DNA from: Pedobacter ghigonis
Lineage (GTDB): Bacteria; Bacteroidota; Bacteroidia; Sphingobacteriales; Sphingobacteriaceae
Assembly (NCBI RefSeq): GCF_903166585.1
Contig: NZ_CAESCM010000003.1
Location: 186,001-250,000, forward strand
Direction: 5' to 3'
DNA: 64,000 nucleotides
Part shown: one piece after another, positions 51,402 through 60,760 of the stretch
How positions within the stretch are numbered: position 1 is the stretch's first letter
How the letters are laid out: every line of letters begins with the position of its first letter
Notes under the pieces: generated by a model
What the model was told of the DNA's origin: nothing
The model's input: the letters and a program-made list of their open reading frames with translations, nothing else
Database searches by the model: none
Position numbers and translations under genes: made by a program

Positions 51402-52334
51402 TTATCTATTCTTTAATAAAGCCTCAATTACTTTCTTTTTCACTTTTATAATTGTTCCGTGTTTATGCCCTTCGGGTATCGAAACTTCGGAAGTCACATC
51501 TTTAAAGGATTTAAAATCAGCTGTTTTATAAGCCGAATAAATCTTTTGTCCATAGGCATCAAAATAAATCAGCCAGTCTTTTCCGGTTTTTACAACCGTA
51601 GGGCCTTCGGTTAATTTCGGGCTAAAAGTTTCAGACACATTTTTGTAAGGCCCCAAAGCTGAGCTGGCAAAAGCTACCTTTAAATTGCGGTTCGGACGGG
51701 TATTGTCTTTCAGTACCAGTACATAATCTTTAGTTGCGCGTTTCACAATCACGGCATCGATAACACTAAAACCGGGATCGAGAAATAATTTCGGCTGAGA
51801 AAAAGTTATAAAGTCTTTAGTGCTAACCGAGTACATGCGGTGGTTATTTTCCTCTTCTTCTATTCCTTTGGCAAAGCGGAATGGTATGGTTGATGCCCAA
51901 ATAATTACAAATTCTCTTTTTTCATCATCGTAAAAAATTTCGGGAGCCCAAACATTGACGGTTTTAGGTTCGTTCTCCATTACCGGTATAAATTGCTGAG
52001 CACTCCAGTGGACGAGATCTTTGGAGCTGGCATAACCAAAACCTTTATCGCCTTTCCAGCTGCAGGTCCAAACTAAATGGAAAGTGCCATCCGGACCCTG
52101 AACAATTGATGGATCACGCAATACTTTCTGAGTGCCAACTGCCGGTTTTAAGAACGTTTTGTTTAAATCGGTCCAGTGATAGGCATCATAACTATACAAC
52201 AGGCGCAAGCCTTCTGTGGCCGGTTCGTGGAACGAAGTAAATAAATATGCCTGTTTGGAGCAGGAAGTTAACGCACAGCAAAGCAAACCAATTATGGCTA
52301 ACCGAAATGATGATATGAACTTTGATTTTAACAC
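51402..52334 (-). CDS. GH43-family glycosidase, lipoprotein
   Basis: 310-residue five-bladed propeller. Lipoprotein signal with lipobox LTSC (GLLCCALTSCSKQ), so membrane anchored. The three GH43 acids are plausible: Asp in VLRDPSIVQGPDGTFHLVWT (base), Asp in FSVIDAVIV (modulator) and Glu in KLTEGPTVVKTG (acid). It probably removes arabinose, xylose or galactose from pectic side chains. The start is GTG at 52334; no in-frame ATG occurs before the signal peptide. The 117-base gap to the GH140 gene carries repeats. Confidence 0.85.
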   Translation of the reverse strand: MLKSKFISSFRLAIIGLLCCALTSCSKQAYLFTSFHEPATEGLRLLYSYDAYHWTDLNKTFLKPAVGTQKVLRDPSIVQGPDGTFHLVWTCSWKGDKGFGYASSKDLVHWSAQQFIPVMENEPKTVNVWAPEIFYDDEKREFVIIWASTIPFRFAKGIEEEENNHRMYSVSTKDFITFSQPKLFLDPGFSVIDAVIVKRATKDYVLVLKDNTRPNRNLKVAFASSALGPYKNVSETFSPKLTEGPTVVKTGKDWLIYFDAYGQKIYSAYKTADFKSFKDVTSEVSIPEGHKHGTIIKVKKKVIEALLKNR

Positions 52335-52368
52335 GCTTTTTTATTTGTTATTTCTTTACTTCCCTGAT

Positions 52369-52446
52369 CGTCATTCCCGCGCAGGCGGGAACCTCACATC
52401 CTTTAAATAGATTTCTCCATTCCGTTTCACTCCAGTCGAAATGACG
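52369..52446. repeat. Type C plus type A repeats after GH140 gene
   Basis: Type C 52369-52394 (CGTCATTCCCGCGCAGGCGG core) and type A arm 52409-52446 (AGATTTCTCCATTCCG...AGTCGAAATGACG). On the minus strand it begins five bases after the GH140 stop. Confidence 0.88.
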
Positions 52447-52451
52447 ATTAT

Positions 52452-53852
52452 CTATAAGTTATCTAAAATCAACACCCAGTCGTTACCATTTGCAGGGGTT
52501 CCCGGAGGATTAAACTCATGAATCCCTTTGTTTTCAAATTCACCAATCGGCGTTATTTTTCCTGTTCGTGGGTCAAACCACGATGCCTTTACATCATCAC
52601 CATCAATCTTACCCATTTGCACTTTGAAATTTTGGCCTGTATAGGTATAAAAGAAGGCATAGTCTTCGCCTCGTGTAGCGAGTACACGCTCGTACTTTTC
52701 TCTGTTTTTACCGGCAACCAGTGTCTGGTCGGGTACACGATCAAAATAATTATGCGATAGCATCAGCTGTTTTAAATATTGCATTTGAGTTGCCCCTTTG
52801 GCATTCAGTGCGGTAATCCACTGGTCTTTTGGACCGTAAGCAGGTTTTTTATCCGTAAACTTGTACATCTGCATTACCGAATTATGGCCGTATGTGTAGC
52901 CAAAAGCCCCCGCAAAAACCGACCAGTAACCATACCTTCTCACATCAGCATCCTGCCAGCGTGGTTGTGTAGTATCGTGCAAACCCTGAGGAATATCCTC
53001 ATACGAGGGTTCGCCATCGATAGTAGGTTTAACAGGTTTTAGCTTATAATCGGCTTCAATGTATTTCCAGTTGTCTTCGCCGTAGTGCAACTTTTCGTTT
53101 TTAGAAGTATCCTGCTCGTAACGGCGGTGGCCCGATTGTACCATGTCGAAATCGCTCCACGGCGAATTGTGGAACCATTGCGAAGAGGCTGTTCTACCTC
53201 TTGGGTGAAAAGTAATTAGGTGATTCGGATCGTTGGTCCTTAGGGTCTGACCGATTGTATTCCATACTTTCAGGCCGTCAGAACCTTTAATGTCGCCACC
53301 ATTTAGCCAGATGATATTCCACCTGTCACGGTATCTTTTAGCTAAGAATTCAGCATATTTTTTGGCTTGCGCTTCCTTTACTTTTCCAGCCTTAACATTG
53401 GTTCCCCAAACGGGTACTAAAGCCATGTAAAGCCCTTTTTCGGCCGCCTTGTCTACAATGTAATCTACGTGGTCCCAATAATCGTAAGCAACAGAATCTT
53501 TGGGGTTATTGCCTGGTGTAACCATTGGCCTGGCTACATCGGCATGCACTACCGACGAATCTAAATACACATTGCGCGAGGGCACATCATGCAAAACCAT
53601 TACCTGGATAACATTAAAGCCTTTTTGCTTTCTATCTTCGAGGTAGGTATTGGCCTCTTCGCGCGTTAGCCTGCCAAACAGTAACCAGCCTGTATCGCCC
53701 AGCCAGAAAAAAGGTTTTCCGTCGCCGGTAGTTAAATATCTGCCGTTTTCGGAAACCAGTAAGCTCTTATCGCCAAAATGCGGCTTTTTCTTACAGCCAA
53801 AGGCGAGTAAGGATATCATTGATAAAAGAAATATTTTAGATTTAAGCGTCAT
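52452..53852 (-). CDS. GH140 (DUF4038) apiosidase-family lipoprotein
   Basis: 466-residue lipoprotein (lipobox LLAFGC, Cys20) of the DUF4038 family, now GH140; the founding Bacteroides member cleaves apiose from the galacturonan backbone of RG-II. Seen: FFWLGDTGWLLFGRLTREEA, MVLHDVPSRN, VPVWGTNV, IIWLNGGDIKGSDG with Asp187, TFHPRGRTASSQWFH, and PTIDGEPSYEDIP with Glu281; these are the expected acid/base and nucleophile. The C-terminal beta-sandwich (about 385-466; FDPRTGKITPIGEF) is the usual collagen-binding-like domain. Two bases separate it from the beta-helix fusion gene. It is the strongest single marker of an RG-II-type substrate in this locus. Confidence 0.87.
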   Translation of the reverse strand: MTLKSKIFLLSMISLLAFGCKKKPHFGDKSLLVSENGRYLTTGDGKPFFWLGDTGWLLFGRLTREEANTYLEDRKQKGFNVIQVMVLHDVPSRNVYLDSSVVHADVARPMVTPGNNPKDSVAYDYWDHVDYIVDKAAEKGLYMALVPVWGTNVKAGKVKEAQAKKYAEFLAKRYRDRWNIIWLNGGDIKGSDGLKVWNTIGQTLRTNDPNHLITFHPRGRTASSQWFHNSPWSDFDMVQSGHRRYEQDTSKNEKLHYGEDNWKYIEADYKLKPVKPTIDGEPSYEDIPQGLHDTTQPRWQDADVRRYGYWSVFAGAFGYTYGHNSVMQMYKFTDKKPAYGPKDQWITALNAKGATQMQYLKQLMLSHNYFDRVPDQTLVAGKNREKYERVLATRGEDYAFFYTYTGQNFKVQMGKIDGDDVKASWFDPRTGKITPIGEFENKGIHEFNPPGTPANGNDWVLILDNL

Positions 53853-53854
53853 AA

Positions 53855-56800
53855 CTAAATTTTATTGATGATAATTACCTCGTCGCCTGCACCGGTTTTA
53901 GTGATTTTGGCAACTGTATTTCCGTTTATTTTCTCTTCTTTCAGTACTTTTCCGGTTTTAGGGTTCAATACTTTCAAACTGAATTTACCGCTGGTTTTAG
54001 TCAGGTCTACACTTATGGCTTCTGCAGTGGCGTTGTATAAGACATAGGTTTTTCCCACATTTTCCAAACCATATTGCTTCGTGTTTTTTCCTGCCGGAAG
54101 AAAGGCTTTGGTACCTGCAATTAGGTTAAGTGTAGCTTTATCAATATGATCTACGTTAGAAAGTGAACCGCCTGCCATCAAAATGGCCCAGCCGAAACTA
54201 TCGTAGCTATCGCCCGAATAGATTACCGCTTTTTCAGGGAATTTGGTTTTATATTCAGAAACAGCATGATAAACCTCTTCAAAAGATGTTTTCTTAGGTT
54301 TTAATAAGCGTGCGTGCTGACGTGGGGCAAGGCTTAAACCTCCTTGCGGTGCATAGGCAGTACCATCGGCCTGATAGTGCCAATAGCGGATATCGATTAA
54401 ATCGATTACGTTTGCGCGTTCTGGATCGGCTAAAATGGCATCCTGTACGTCTTTCGTTACGCTTAGCCCAATAATCGGGTGTTTGCCGGTTTCCTTTTCC
54501 CATTCTTTAATGGTGTCGATCCAGAATTGTACAAAATGCAGAGGGCCTGTAAATTCGGCACCAATAAGCTGGATTACGCCTGAGTTTCCGTCGAAATTTT
54601 CCAAACATTTCCGGATATAAGCTTTATGGATTTCCCTGCGGTGCGCATTGCTGATATCGTAAAACTGCTCGGCCATAAAAATGCGTTTATCGCCTGCATA
54701 AGGGACTGGCTCGGGAAAACCTGTACTGTTGATGTTGTTTGCGGTACGCCATGGGAAATCGGCATAGTGCGCACCAGCTTCAATAATGTTATGCTGAAAA
54801 TAGTTCTCGTGAATGAGTACGAGACCTTTCTGATCGGCCAGGTTAGCGAAGGTTTTTAAACGGTCCCAATACCAGAGGTTGTATTTGGTGATGTCATATT
54901 TACTCAAACCATCCCAGGCTTTATCCTGGCCGCTACGGGCAAAAGGAAGTTCGTAAAATGGTGCCCAAACTTCTCCGTCCATACGGCGGATACGCTCGTG
55001 GTCGTCTCTTCTCCTATCGTACCAAAGGCCGTAATTGTGATCGATGATTTTAACCTGACCATTTTTCATCGAATCGGTTATTTCCTCTAAATTATCGGTT
55101 AAGCCATTGCCTTCACGGCCTGGTACAAAACGGGTAATGTGGAATTTAGTGTTTTTTAAGCCATGCGGACGGGCGCTGCCATTCCACCAGGGTACTTCCT
55201 GCCTGTCGCCGAGCACAATTTCGTTGCCACGGGCAATCCAGCCATTCTTAATACTCATTATACCAGCTGTTTGCACGGTGCTGCTGCTGTGAAATCCTGA
55301 GCTGGTAACAGATTTAGCCTGACCTTTATCGGTTGGGATTTTATTTCTTTCTGTTGCCGAATCGATATATTCGGATAAAGTTAACGCAGGTTTATAAGCC
55401 AGTTTGGTGAGTTTAAGGGCAACATCAACAGGCGGACTGCTCGATGCTTCGGTTTCAACCGGGAGTACAAAGGTTCGGGCATCAACGCTGTTGCCTAACC
55501 TGTCTTTTAACTGGGCATAATACAAACTACGGGGCTGGATCTGCTCGTTCGACATGTCCCAGTAACCGTTACCTGCAAATTGTGCCCAGGTACCAAAAGC
55601 CCAGTTTTGCGCAGTGGGTGGCTGGTAATTGTCGACCCTTGCTGCACTACATTGCCAAAAAACACTGTTTGCAGCACTCCAGCCTGCTCCCTGGCCATCC
55701 TGACCACGGTTGAGATAACTTAATGCCTGCCCATCAATATTGACGATATCGAACAACACTCCTGAAGCCCAGCTATCGTAAGCGCCGCTAAAACTAAATG
55801 GTAAATACGATTGGCATTGTACAAAAACATTAGGTCCGGGTGCGCAAAAACCAACCGCGAAATCGTGGTAGCCATATTCTGAATATAATCTTTGGAAAAG
55901 CGTTTGCTGGCCTGTAGTTAAAAAGGTATTGCGTCGTTCGCCACCAATTTCAGAAACCGGAGCTAAGGATTTACAATCCTCAACAGTGATTCTTTTGGCC
56001 GTTGCCAGAACATTCACTGCAGAACCTACAAAATGCTCGAAAACAACCTGGCGTACCCAGGCATCTTCTGCGTTTTCGATGCAGATAGCCGTCCAGCGAT
56101 GATATTCGTCTTTAATATTGTCTTTGTGGTAATCTGATTCGAGTTTTAGGTGCTCAATACCAACCTGTGCAATCCGGCCATCCCATTTGTATTTAGCAAC
56201 AGTTGCACCACCAAATTTAGCATCGAGTGCAGTAGTAATGGGCGCATCGAAAGTAATTGTTGATCCGTTGATGGCGGTAATTTTACGGTCCCAGAAAATA
56301 TCTCTAGTACCGGGTTTCCAGCCGAGCGCACTTTCGCCACCACCAAATTCTACCGTTTTTAAGGTTTCGATCCACTCTTTTGTGGATGGACGTTGTATTG
56401 TAATTCTATCGCCTACTTTAAAGCCATTTGCATCGGCCAGCGTAAGTTGCATGGCATTAACAGGCACATACGTATCGGTAATGGCAACTGCCGCTTGTTG
56501 AATTTTATTGTTTTTGCCCAGGATCCTGATCAGGCCAATACGATCTAAACCGGTAGCGAAAATCCTGGTGCCATTCTCCCCCATTCCGCTCCCCCTGATG
56601 ATTACACCAGAAGCCGAAATTTTTAAGGTTCCGGCAACCTGATAAGTTCCTTTTTCTAATAAAACTGCACCACGTAAACCATCCTTGCCCGGTTGCAGCG
56701 CAGAAACCATATCAATAGCACGCTGAATATACGGAGTCGCATCGCCCTCAACCACCGGAACCACAATTTTAACTGTAGCCGTGGGAATAACTTTTTCGCC

Positions 56801-57016
56801 AGCCATGTAACCGGCATAAGAAAAATCGGGAATGCGGTTTCCCTGGGCATCAGCAGTGTACGCCATTTTACCATCTTTACCCTTAAATATGGGCTTTGGT
56901 GGCTCAACTGGCTTGGTTTTCTGACCAAAGGATACCTGGCTCACTAAAAACGCAATCACCAGAATGGAGATGGTTTTAAGTGGTGGTGCCTTTAATATGT
57001 GGTTAGTTTTTGGCAT
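53855..57016 (-). CDS. Secreted beta-helix plus TIM-barrel-like fusion
   Basis: 1,053-residue secreted protein. After the signal peptide (to VSFGQ), residues about 80-530 form a pectate-lyase-like right-handed beta-helix (PYIQRAIDMVSAL, AVLLEKGTYQVAGTLKIS, VIIRGSGMGENGTRI, IENAEDAWVRQVVFEHF, VEDCKSLAPVSE). Residues about 650-960 read as a second, TIM-barrel-like domain (LVLIHENYFQHNIIEAGAH, VIQLIGAEFTGPLHFVQFW, VIDLIDIRYWHYQ), followed by a small C-terminal beta-domain. I recall such proteins labelled DUF6298/DUF4955 without known activity. Its site between PL1 and GH140 genes suggests action on pectin. No catalytic residue can be fixed. Confidence 0.68.
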   Translation of the reverse strand: MPKTNHILKAPPLKTISILVIAFLVSQVSFGQKTKPVEPPKPIFKGKDGKMAYTADAQGNRIPDFSYAGYMAGEKVIPTATVKIVVPVVEGDATPYIQRAIDMVSALQPGKDGLRGAVLLEKGTYQVAGTLKISASGVIIRGSGMGENGTRIFATGLDRIGLIRILGKNNKIQQAAVAITDTYVPVNAMQLTLADANGFKVGDRITIQRPSTKEWIETLKTVEFGGGESALGWKPGTRDIFWDRKITAINGSTITFDAPITTALDAKFGGATVAKYKWDGRIAQVGIEHLKLESDYHKDNIKDEYHRWTAICIENAEDAWVRQVVFEHFVGSAVNVLATAKRITVEDCKSLAPVSEIGGERRNTFLTTGQQTLFQRLYSEYGYHDFAVGFCAPGPNVFVQCQSYLPFSFSGAYDSWASGVLFDIVNIDGQALSYLNRGQDGQGAGWSAANSVFWQCSAARVDNYQPPTAQNWAFGTWAQFAGNGYWDMSNEQIQPRSLYYAQLKDRLGNSVDARTFVLPVETEASSSPPVDVALKLTKLAYKPALTLSEYIDSATERNKIPTDKGQAKSVTSSGFHSSSTVQTAGIMSIKNGWIARGNEIVLGDRQEVPWWNGSARPHGLKNTKFHITRFVPGREGNGLTDNLEEITDSMKNGQVKIIDHNYGLWYDRRRDDHERIRRMDGEVWAPFYELPFARSGQDKAWDGLSKYDITKYNLWYWDRLKTFANLADQKGLVLIHENYFQHNIIEAGAHYADFPWRTANNINSTGFPEPVPYAGDKRIFMAEQFYDISNAHRREIHKAYIRKCLENFDGNSGVIQLIGAEFTGPLHFVQFWIDTIKEWEKETGKHPIIGLSVTKDVQDAILADPERANVIDLIDIRYWHYQADGTAYAPQGGLSLAPRQHARLLKPKKTSFEEVYHAVSEYKTKFPEKAVIYSGDSYDSFGWAILMAGGSLSNVDHIDKATLNLIAGTKAFLPAGKNTKQYGLENVGKTYVLYNATAEAISVDLTKTSGKFSLKVLNPKTGKVLKEEKINGNTVAKITKTGAGDEVIIINKI

Positions 57017-57037
57017 TTATGTTTTTGTTATCGTTTA

Positions 57038-57112
57038 CGTCATTGCGAGGCACGAAGCAATCTTAAAGCAAGCGCTATCGTAGTAGAATTGCTTCGTGCC
57101 TCGCAATGACGA
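57038..57112. repeat. Paired type B repeat between PL1 and beta-helix genes
   Basis: CGTCATTGCGAGGCACGAAGCAAT and its inverse frame a short loop; a near-perfect hairpin. On the minus strand it starts five bases after the PL1 stop codon. Confidence 0.93.
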
Positions 57113-57117
57113 TTTAA

Positions 57118-58749
57118 CTATGGCCTAACTTTACTAATATCAACTAAACTATTCAAATACACTTCAATATTGGCATAACCCGATTTTGTAATGCTTGCGG
57201 CATCTTTTCCATCTTTCGGGTTGAGGCCATGCTTAGTTTCCCAGGCATCCGGAATACCATCCTGATCGGTATCCAAATAAGGTTTTCCATTGTATTCAGG
57301 ATAACCGCCAACCTGGGCAATATCCGAAATGATGCCTTGTTTATACGAATCGGCTGGTAAGCGTCGTTTAACATAACTTTGTTTAGCCGGCAGTTTCCCA
57401 TCTTCTACGTGTTCTATTTTGCCTGTGCTAACCTGTTTTACAATGCGTTGGTCAACAGCATCACGAACCGGCAAGCTTGCTCCGGCATTAGCCAGTACAT
57501 AATCGTAAGCTTTTTTAGTGTCGATGATTGAAATTTTCGCCATTGGCAAAGGTTTATCAACACGCATCGAATCGAGCAGTTTTTGTTTGTCGCGCTTAGT
57601 TTCTGGTTGTACACCACCATCCCAGTTGTTTTGGGTTACTTTTGGATTGCCCTCAGTAATATTTCCGGTAACGTAGGCTTTACCAAATTCGTTGGCAAAT
57701 TTCTTGTCTCTCCCCGATTCTGGCTTTAAGATACGATAAGAAATCGGTTCGCCGGCAGGTGTAATAGGTCCTGGTTTGTAGTAGTTGTTAACGAAACTAT
57801 AAAAAGAAGCATTATCTCCTCCATCTGCACTGCGGTTCCACCAGTTGAAGATTACATTATTGGCAAAGCCAAAGTCACCATACATACCAACTGATGGATT
57901 ACGGCTGATATTGGATGCCCAGAGATTACGCATAAAAGTACTGTTCAAACCGCCGATGGTACTGCCAAAAGCATGGTTGTAAGTATCTAAAGCCTCCGAA
58001 AAAATAGAGTTTTGAATGGTTACGTTCACAGTAGGTAGCTTTTCGGGCTTAGAACCATCTTTTTTATCATAAACATGGCGGTAAATCGACATGTTTTCAT
58101 CCAGTCCCCAGCTTGCCGAAACGTGGTCGATCATGATATTCCCTACCGGATTGCCCCCAATGGCATCATCCCTGCGGGTTACATCTGTAGCACCTCTGCG
58201 GAAACGCATGTAGCGGATTACTACATCATGTGTATTGATCCAAACCGATTCGCCGGCAATACAAACGCCATCACCCGGGGCACTCTGGCCTGCAATGGTA
58301 ATGTACGGTGCGCGGATAATCAATGGTGTTTTAAGTTTGATGATCCCTGATACGTTAAAAACGATAATCCTGGCACCGCCCTGTTCGCAGGCTTCGCGCA
58401 GGCTGCCCTTGCCCGAATCGTTTAAATTGCTTACAACGTAAACTTTACCCCCGCGACCGCCAAATGAATAAGCGCCGCCACCCTCGGCACCCGGAAAGGC
58501 AACTAGTTTGGATTGAGGTAAATCGCTGGGTTTGGCTGCCCATGGAATATAGGGTTTGCCATGTTTGGCCTCCTCATCGATAATTGATTTTACCTTCAGG
58601 AACTGAAGATCCGATTTCTCTTCTATGCTGTTTAAAAGCGAATCGGCTTTCTTTTCCATCGCCTCAGGTATTACCGGATATTGTGCAAATGCTACATTTC
58701 CTACGGCACAAAGGGCCAGTACGCTAAAAATTGAGCTCCAGGTGCGCAT
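57118..58749 (-). CDS. PL1-family pectate lyase, copy 2
   Basis: 543-residue secreted pectate lyase with signal peptide (to AFAQ). The beta-helix starts at VAFPGAEGGGAYSFGGRGGK; LREACEQGGARIIVFNVSG, ITIAGQSAPGDGVCI, VVIRYMRFRRG, DDAIGGNPVGNIMIDHVSASWGLDENMS and PVGNIMIDH are typical of Bacteroidetes PL1 lyases that cleave homogalacturonan by calcium-dependent beta-elimination. The C-terminus carries a DTDQDGIPDAWE calcium-loop (thrombospondin-3/EF-like) followed by a short tail. It is one base from copy 1 and colinear with it; probably a tandem duplication. Confidence 0.93.
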   Translation of the reverse strand: MRTWSSIFSVLALCAVGNVAFAQYPVIPEAMEKKADSLLNSIEEKSDLQFLKVKSIIDEEAKHGKPYIPWAAKPSDLPQSKLVAFPGAEGGGAYSFGGRGGKVYVVSNLNDSGKGSLREACEQGGARIIVFNVSGIIKLKTPLIIRAPYITIAGQSAPGDGVCIAGESVWINTHDVVIRYMRFRRGATDVTRRDDAIGGNPVGNIMIDHVSASWGLDENMSIYRHVYDKKDGSKPEKLPTVNVTIQNSIFSEALDTYNHAFGSTIGGLNSTFMRNLWASNISRNPSVGMYGDFGFANNVIFNWWNRSADGGDNASFYSFVNNYYKPGPITPAGEPISYRILKPESGRDKKFANEFGKAYVTGNITEGNPKVTQNNWDGGVQPETKRDKQKLLDSMRVDKPLPMAKISIIDTKKAYDYVLANAGASLPVRDAVDQRIVKQVSTGKIEHVEDGKLPAKQSYVKRRLPADSYKQGIISDIAQVGGYPEYNGKPYLDTDQDGIPDAWETKHGLNPKDGKDAASITKSGYANIEVYLNSLVDISKVRP

Positions 58750-58750
58750 A

Positions 58751-60412
58751 TTATTTAGTGTTAGGTTTTACAATTGAAACCGGAACCACGCTATTTAAGT
58801 ATACTTCGATGTTCGAATAACCACTTTTGGTGATTTTAGTGGCATCGGTAGCATCCTTAGGGTTCAAGCCGTTTTTGATTTCGTAAGCATCTGGCATACC
58901 ATCATCATCAGTATCTTTGTAAGGTGTTCCTTTATATTCAGGATAACCACCTACCTGCGAAATTTCGGTAATAATGCCCTGTTTGTAAGAATCTTTAGCT
59001 AAACGGCGGTGTTCGAACTGAAAAGCTGAAGGTTTGGCTTCAGGATGAACTTCGATTTTACCGGTAGCCACCTGTTTAATTACACGGGTATCAACCGGAT
59101 CGCGTTTAGGTAAAGTAGCACCAGCGTTGGCCAGTACATAATCTTTAGCCTGTAGTGTTGGGATAATGCTGATTTTAGGCATTGGGAAAGGTTTTTGTGC
59201 TTTCATGGCCGGAAAATATTTGCTTGCCGTTTCGAAAGACATTAAGCCTCCTTTTTTATCTTCCATTTGTACACCGCCATTCCAGTTATCGCGGGTTACT
59301 TTTTCGTTTCCTTCGATGATGTTGCCATTAACATAAGCCCTGCCAAATACCACATAAGGTAATTTACTACGGCCCGATTCTGGCTTTAAAATGCGGTAGC
59401 TGATTGGATCGCCAAGTTCGGTAACCGGACCTGGTTTATAAAAGTTGTTGATGATATTATATTGTGCAGTATAATCGCCGCCATCAGTTGAGCGGTTGTT
59501 CCAGTTAAATACCACATTATTGGCGAAGTTGAAAATACCGTTCCAGCCGATTGAAGGGTTACGCGCACCGTTATCGGCCCAAAGGTTACGAACAAAGGCA
59601 CAGTTCTCGCCACCTAAAGTGCTACCAAAGGCGTGATTCCAGTAATCTAAGGCTTCAGAAAAGATCGAGTTTTGGATGGTGATATTTACAGTGCCCAGTT
59701 TTTCTTCGGTTTTACCAGTACTATCATTGTACATATGGCGGTACATCGACATGTTCTCGTCTAAACCCCAGCTGGCCGAAACGTGGTCGATCATGATATT
59801 ACCCACCGGGTTACCACCTATGGCGTCATCCCTGCGGCCCACAAAAGTTTCGCCCCTTCTGAAACGCATGAAGCGTACAATTACGTCGTGTGTATTTAAC
59901 CAAACCGATTCGCCGGCAACACAAACGCCATCGCCAGGTGCAGTTTGACCGGCAATGGTAATATAAGGTGCACGAATAATCAGCGGTGTTTTTAAGCGGA
60001 TGATACCTGCTACATTGAAAACTACAATGCGGGCACCTCCCTGTTCGCAGGCATCGCGCAAAGAACCAGGCCCCTTATCGTTTAAGTTTTTTACCACAAT
60101 AACCCTACCGCCATGACCGCCAAAACTATAGGCACCACCACCTTCAGCACCCGGGAAAGCCAAAAGCTCTGATTGTGGTAAATCAGTGGGACGGCCTGCC
60201 CATGGAATATAAGGTTTGCCCATTTTGGCCTCTTTCTCCATAATTGGCTTAGCTTTTTCCCAGGCAATATCCGATTGATGATAGGCCTCTTTCATCATAG
60301 AATCTGATGATTTTTTAATGTCGGCCGGGATGTTTGGATATTGCGCAAATGCATAATTTACCGGGAGCGTTAATGCTGTTGCAACCAACAGATTTAAAAG
60401 GTTCTTTTTCAT
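58751..60412 (-). CDS. PL1-family pectate lyase, copy 1
   Basis: 553-residue secreted pectate lyase, colinear with the next gene: same N-terminal segment (QYPNIPADIKKSSDSM), LLAFPGAEGGGAYSFGGHGGR, DDAIGGNPVGNIMIDHVSASWGLDENMS, and C-terminal DTDDDGMPDAYEI calcium loop. Differences cluster in the C-terminal third (EDKKGGLMSFETASKYF). First gene of the long pectin string, preceded by a 396-base gap containing a double terminator of the SusCD operon. The two copies may cut differently esterified homogalacturonan. Confidence 0.93.
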   Translation of the reverse strand: MKKNLLNLLVATALTLPVNYAFAQYPNIPADIKKSSDSMMKEAYHQSDIAWEKAKPIMEKEAKMGKPYIPWAGRPTDLPQSELLAFPGAEGGGAYSFGGHGGRVIVVKNLNDKGPGSLRDACEQGGARIVVFNVAGIIRLKTPLIIRAPYITIAGQTAPGDGVCVAGESVWLNTHDVIVRFMRFRRGETFVGRRDDAIGGNPVGNIMIDHVSASWGLDENMSMYRHMYNDSTGKTEEKLGTVNITIQNSIFSEALDYWNHAFGSTLGGENCAFVRNLWADNGARNPSIGWNGIFNFANNVVFNWNNRSTDGGDYTAQYNIINNFYKPGPVTELGDPISYRILKPESGRSKLPYVVFGRAYVNGNIIEGNEKVTRDNWNGGVQMEDKKGGLMSFETASKYFPAMKAQKPFPMPKISIIPTLQAKDYVLANAGATLPKRDPVDTRVIKQVATGKIEVHPEAKPSAFQFEHRRLAKDSYKQGIITEISQVGGYPEYKGTPYKDTDDDGMPDAYEIKNGLNPKDATDATKITKSGYSNIEVYLNSVVPVSIVKPNTK

Positions 60413-60718
60413 TTGTGTTTTGCTTGTTTGGGAAGCGAAAGAATTTACGCAAATATTTTTGGTTAGCAGGAATGCCTGAACAAATTTATTAAAAATTGCG
60501 GCTCATTTCTTTGTTTATCCTTTGTTAGTATTTTGGTTAGAAAGTATATTATATTTCAAAGTTGCATGCAAATTGGGGTGGTTTACTGTATAATTTTGGC
60601 TATGTTTTGTATAATATTACCAATTGATAATATTAGCTGTAACAAATCAAATTCATTCTCTCAACCCTGTTACAAGATATAAATAAAATTCATATATAAA
60701 TGTAACATTCTTAAATGA

Positions 60719-60747
60719 AAAAAGGAAACAGATTAATGTTTCCTTTT
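60719..60747 (-). terminator. Second terminator hairpin after SusD
   Basis: AAAAGGAAAC (60720-60729) pairs with GTTTCCTTTT (60738-60747), with T-rich flanks on the minus strand. It follows the first terminator by a few tens of bases. Confidence 0.75.
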
Positions 60748-60760
60748 CCAAACCAATTAT

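Noticed and set aside
7391..57112. CRISPR array or integron attachment sites formed by the repeats
   Set aside because: The repeats are dispersed singly or in pairs, without regular spacers, and there is no cas or integrase gene.
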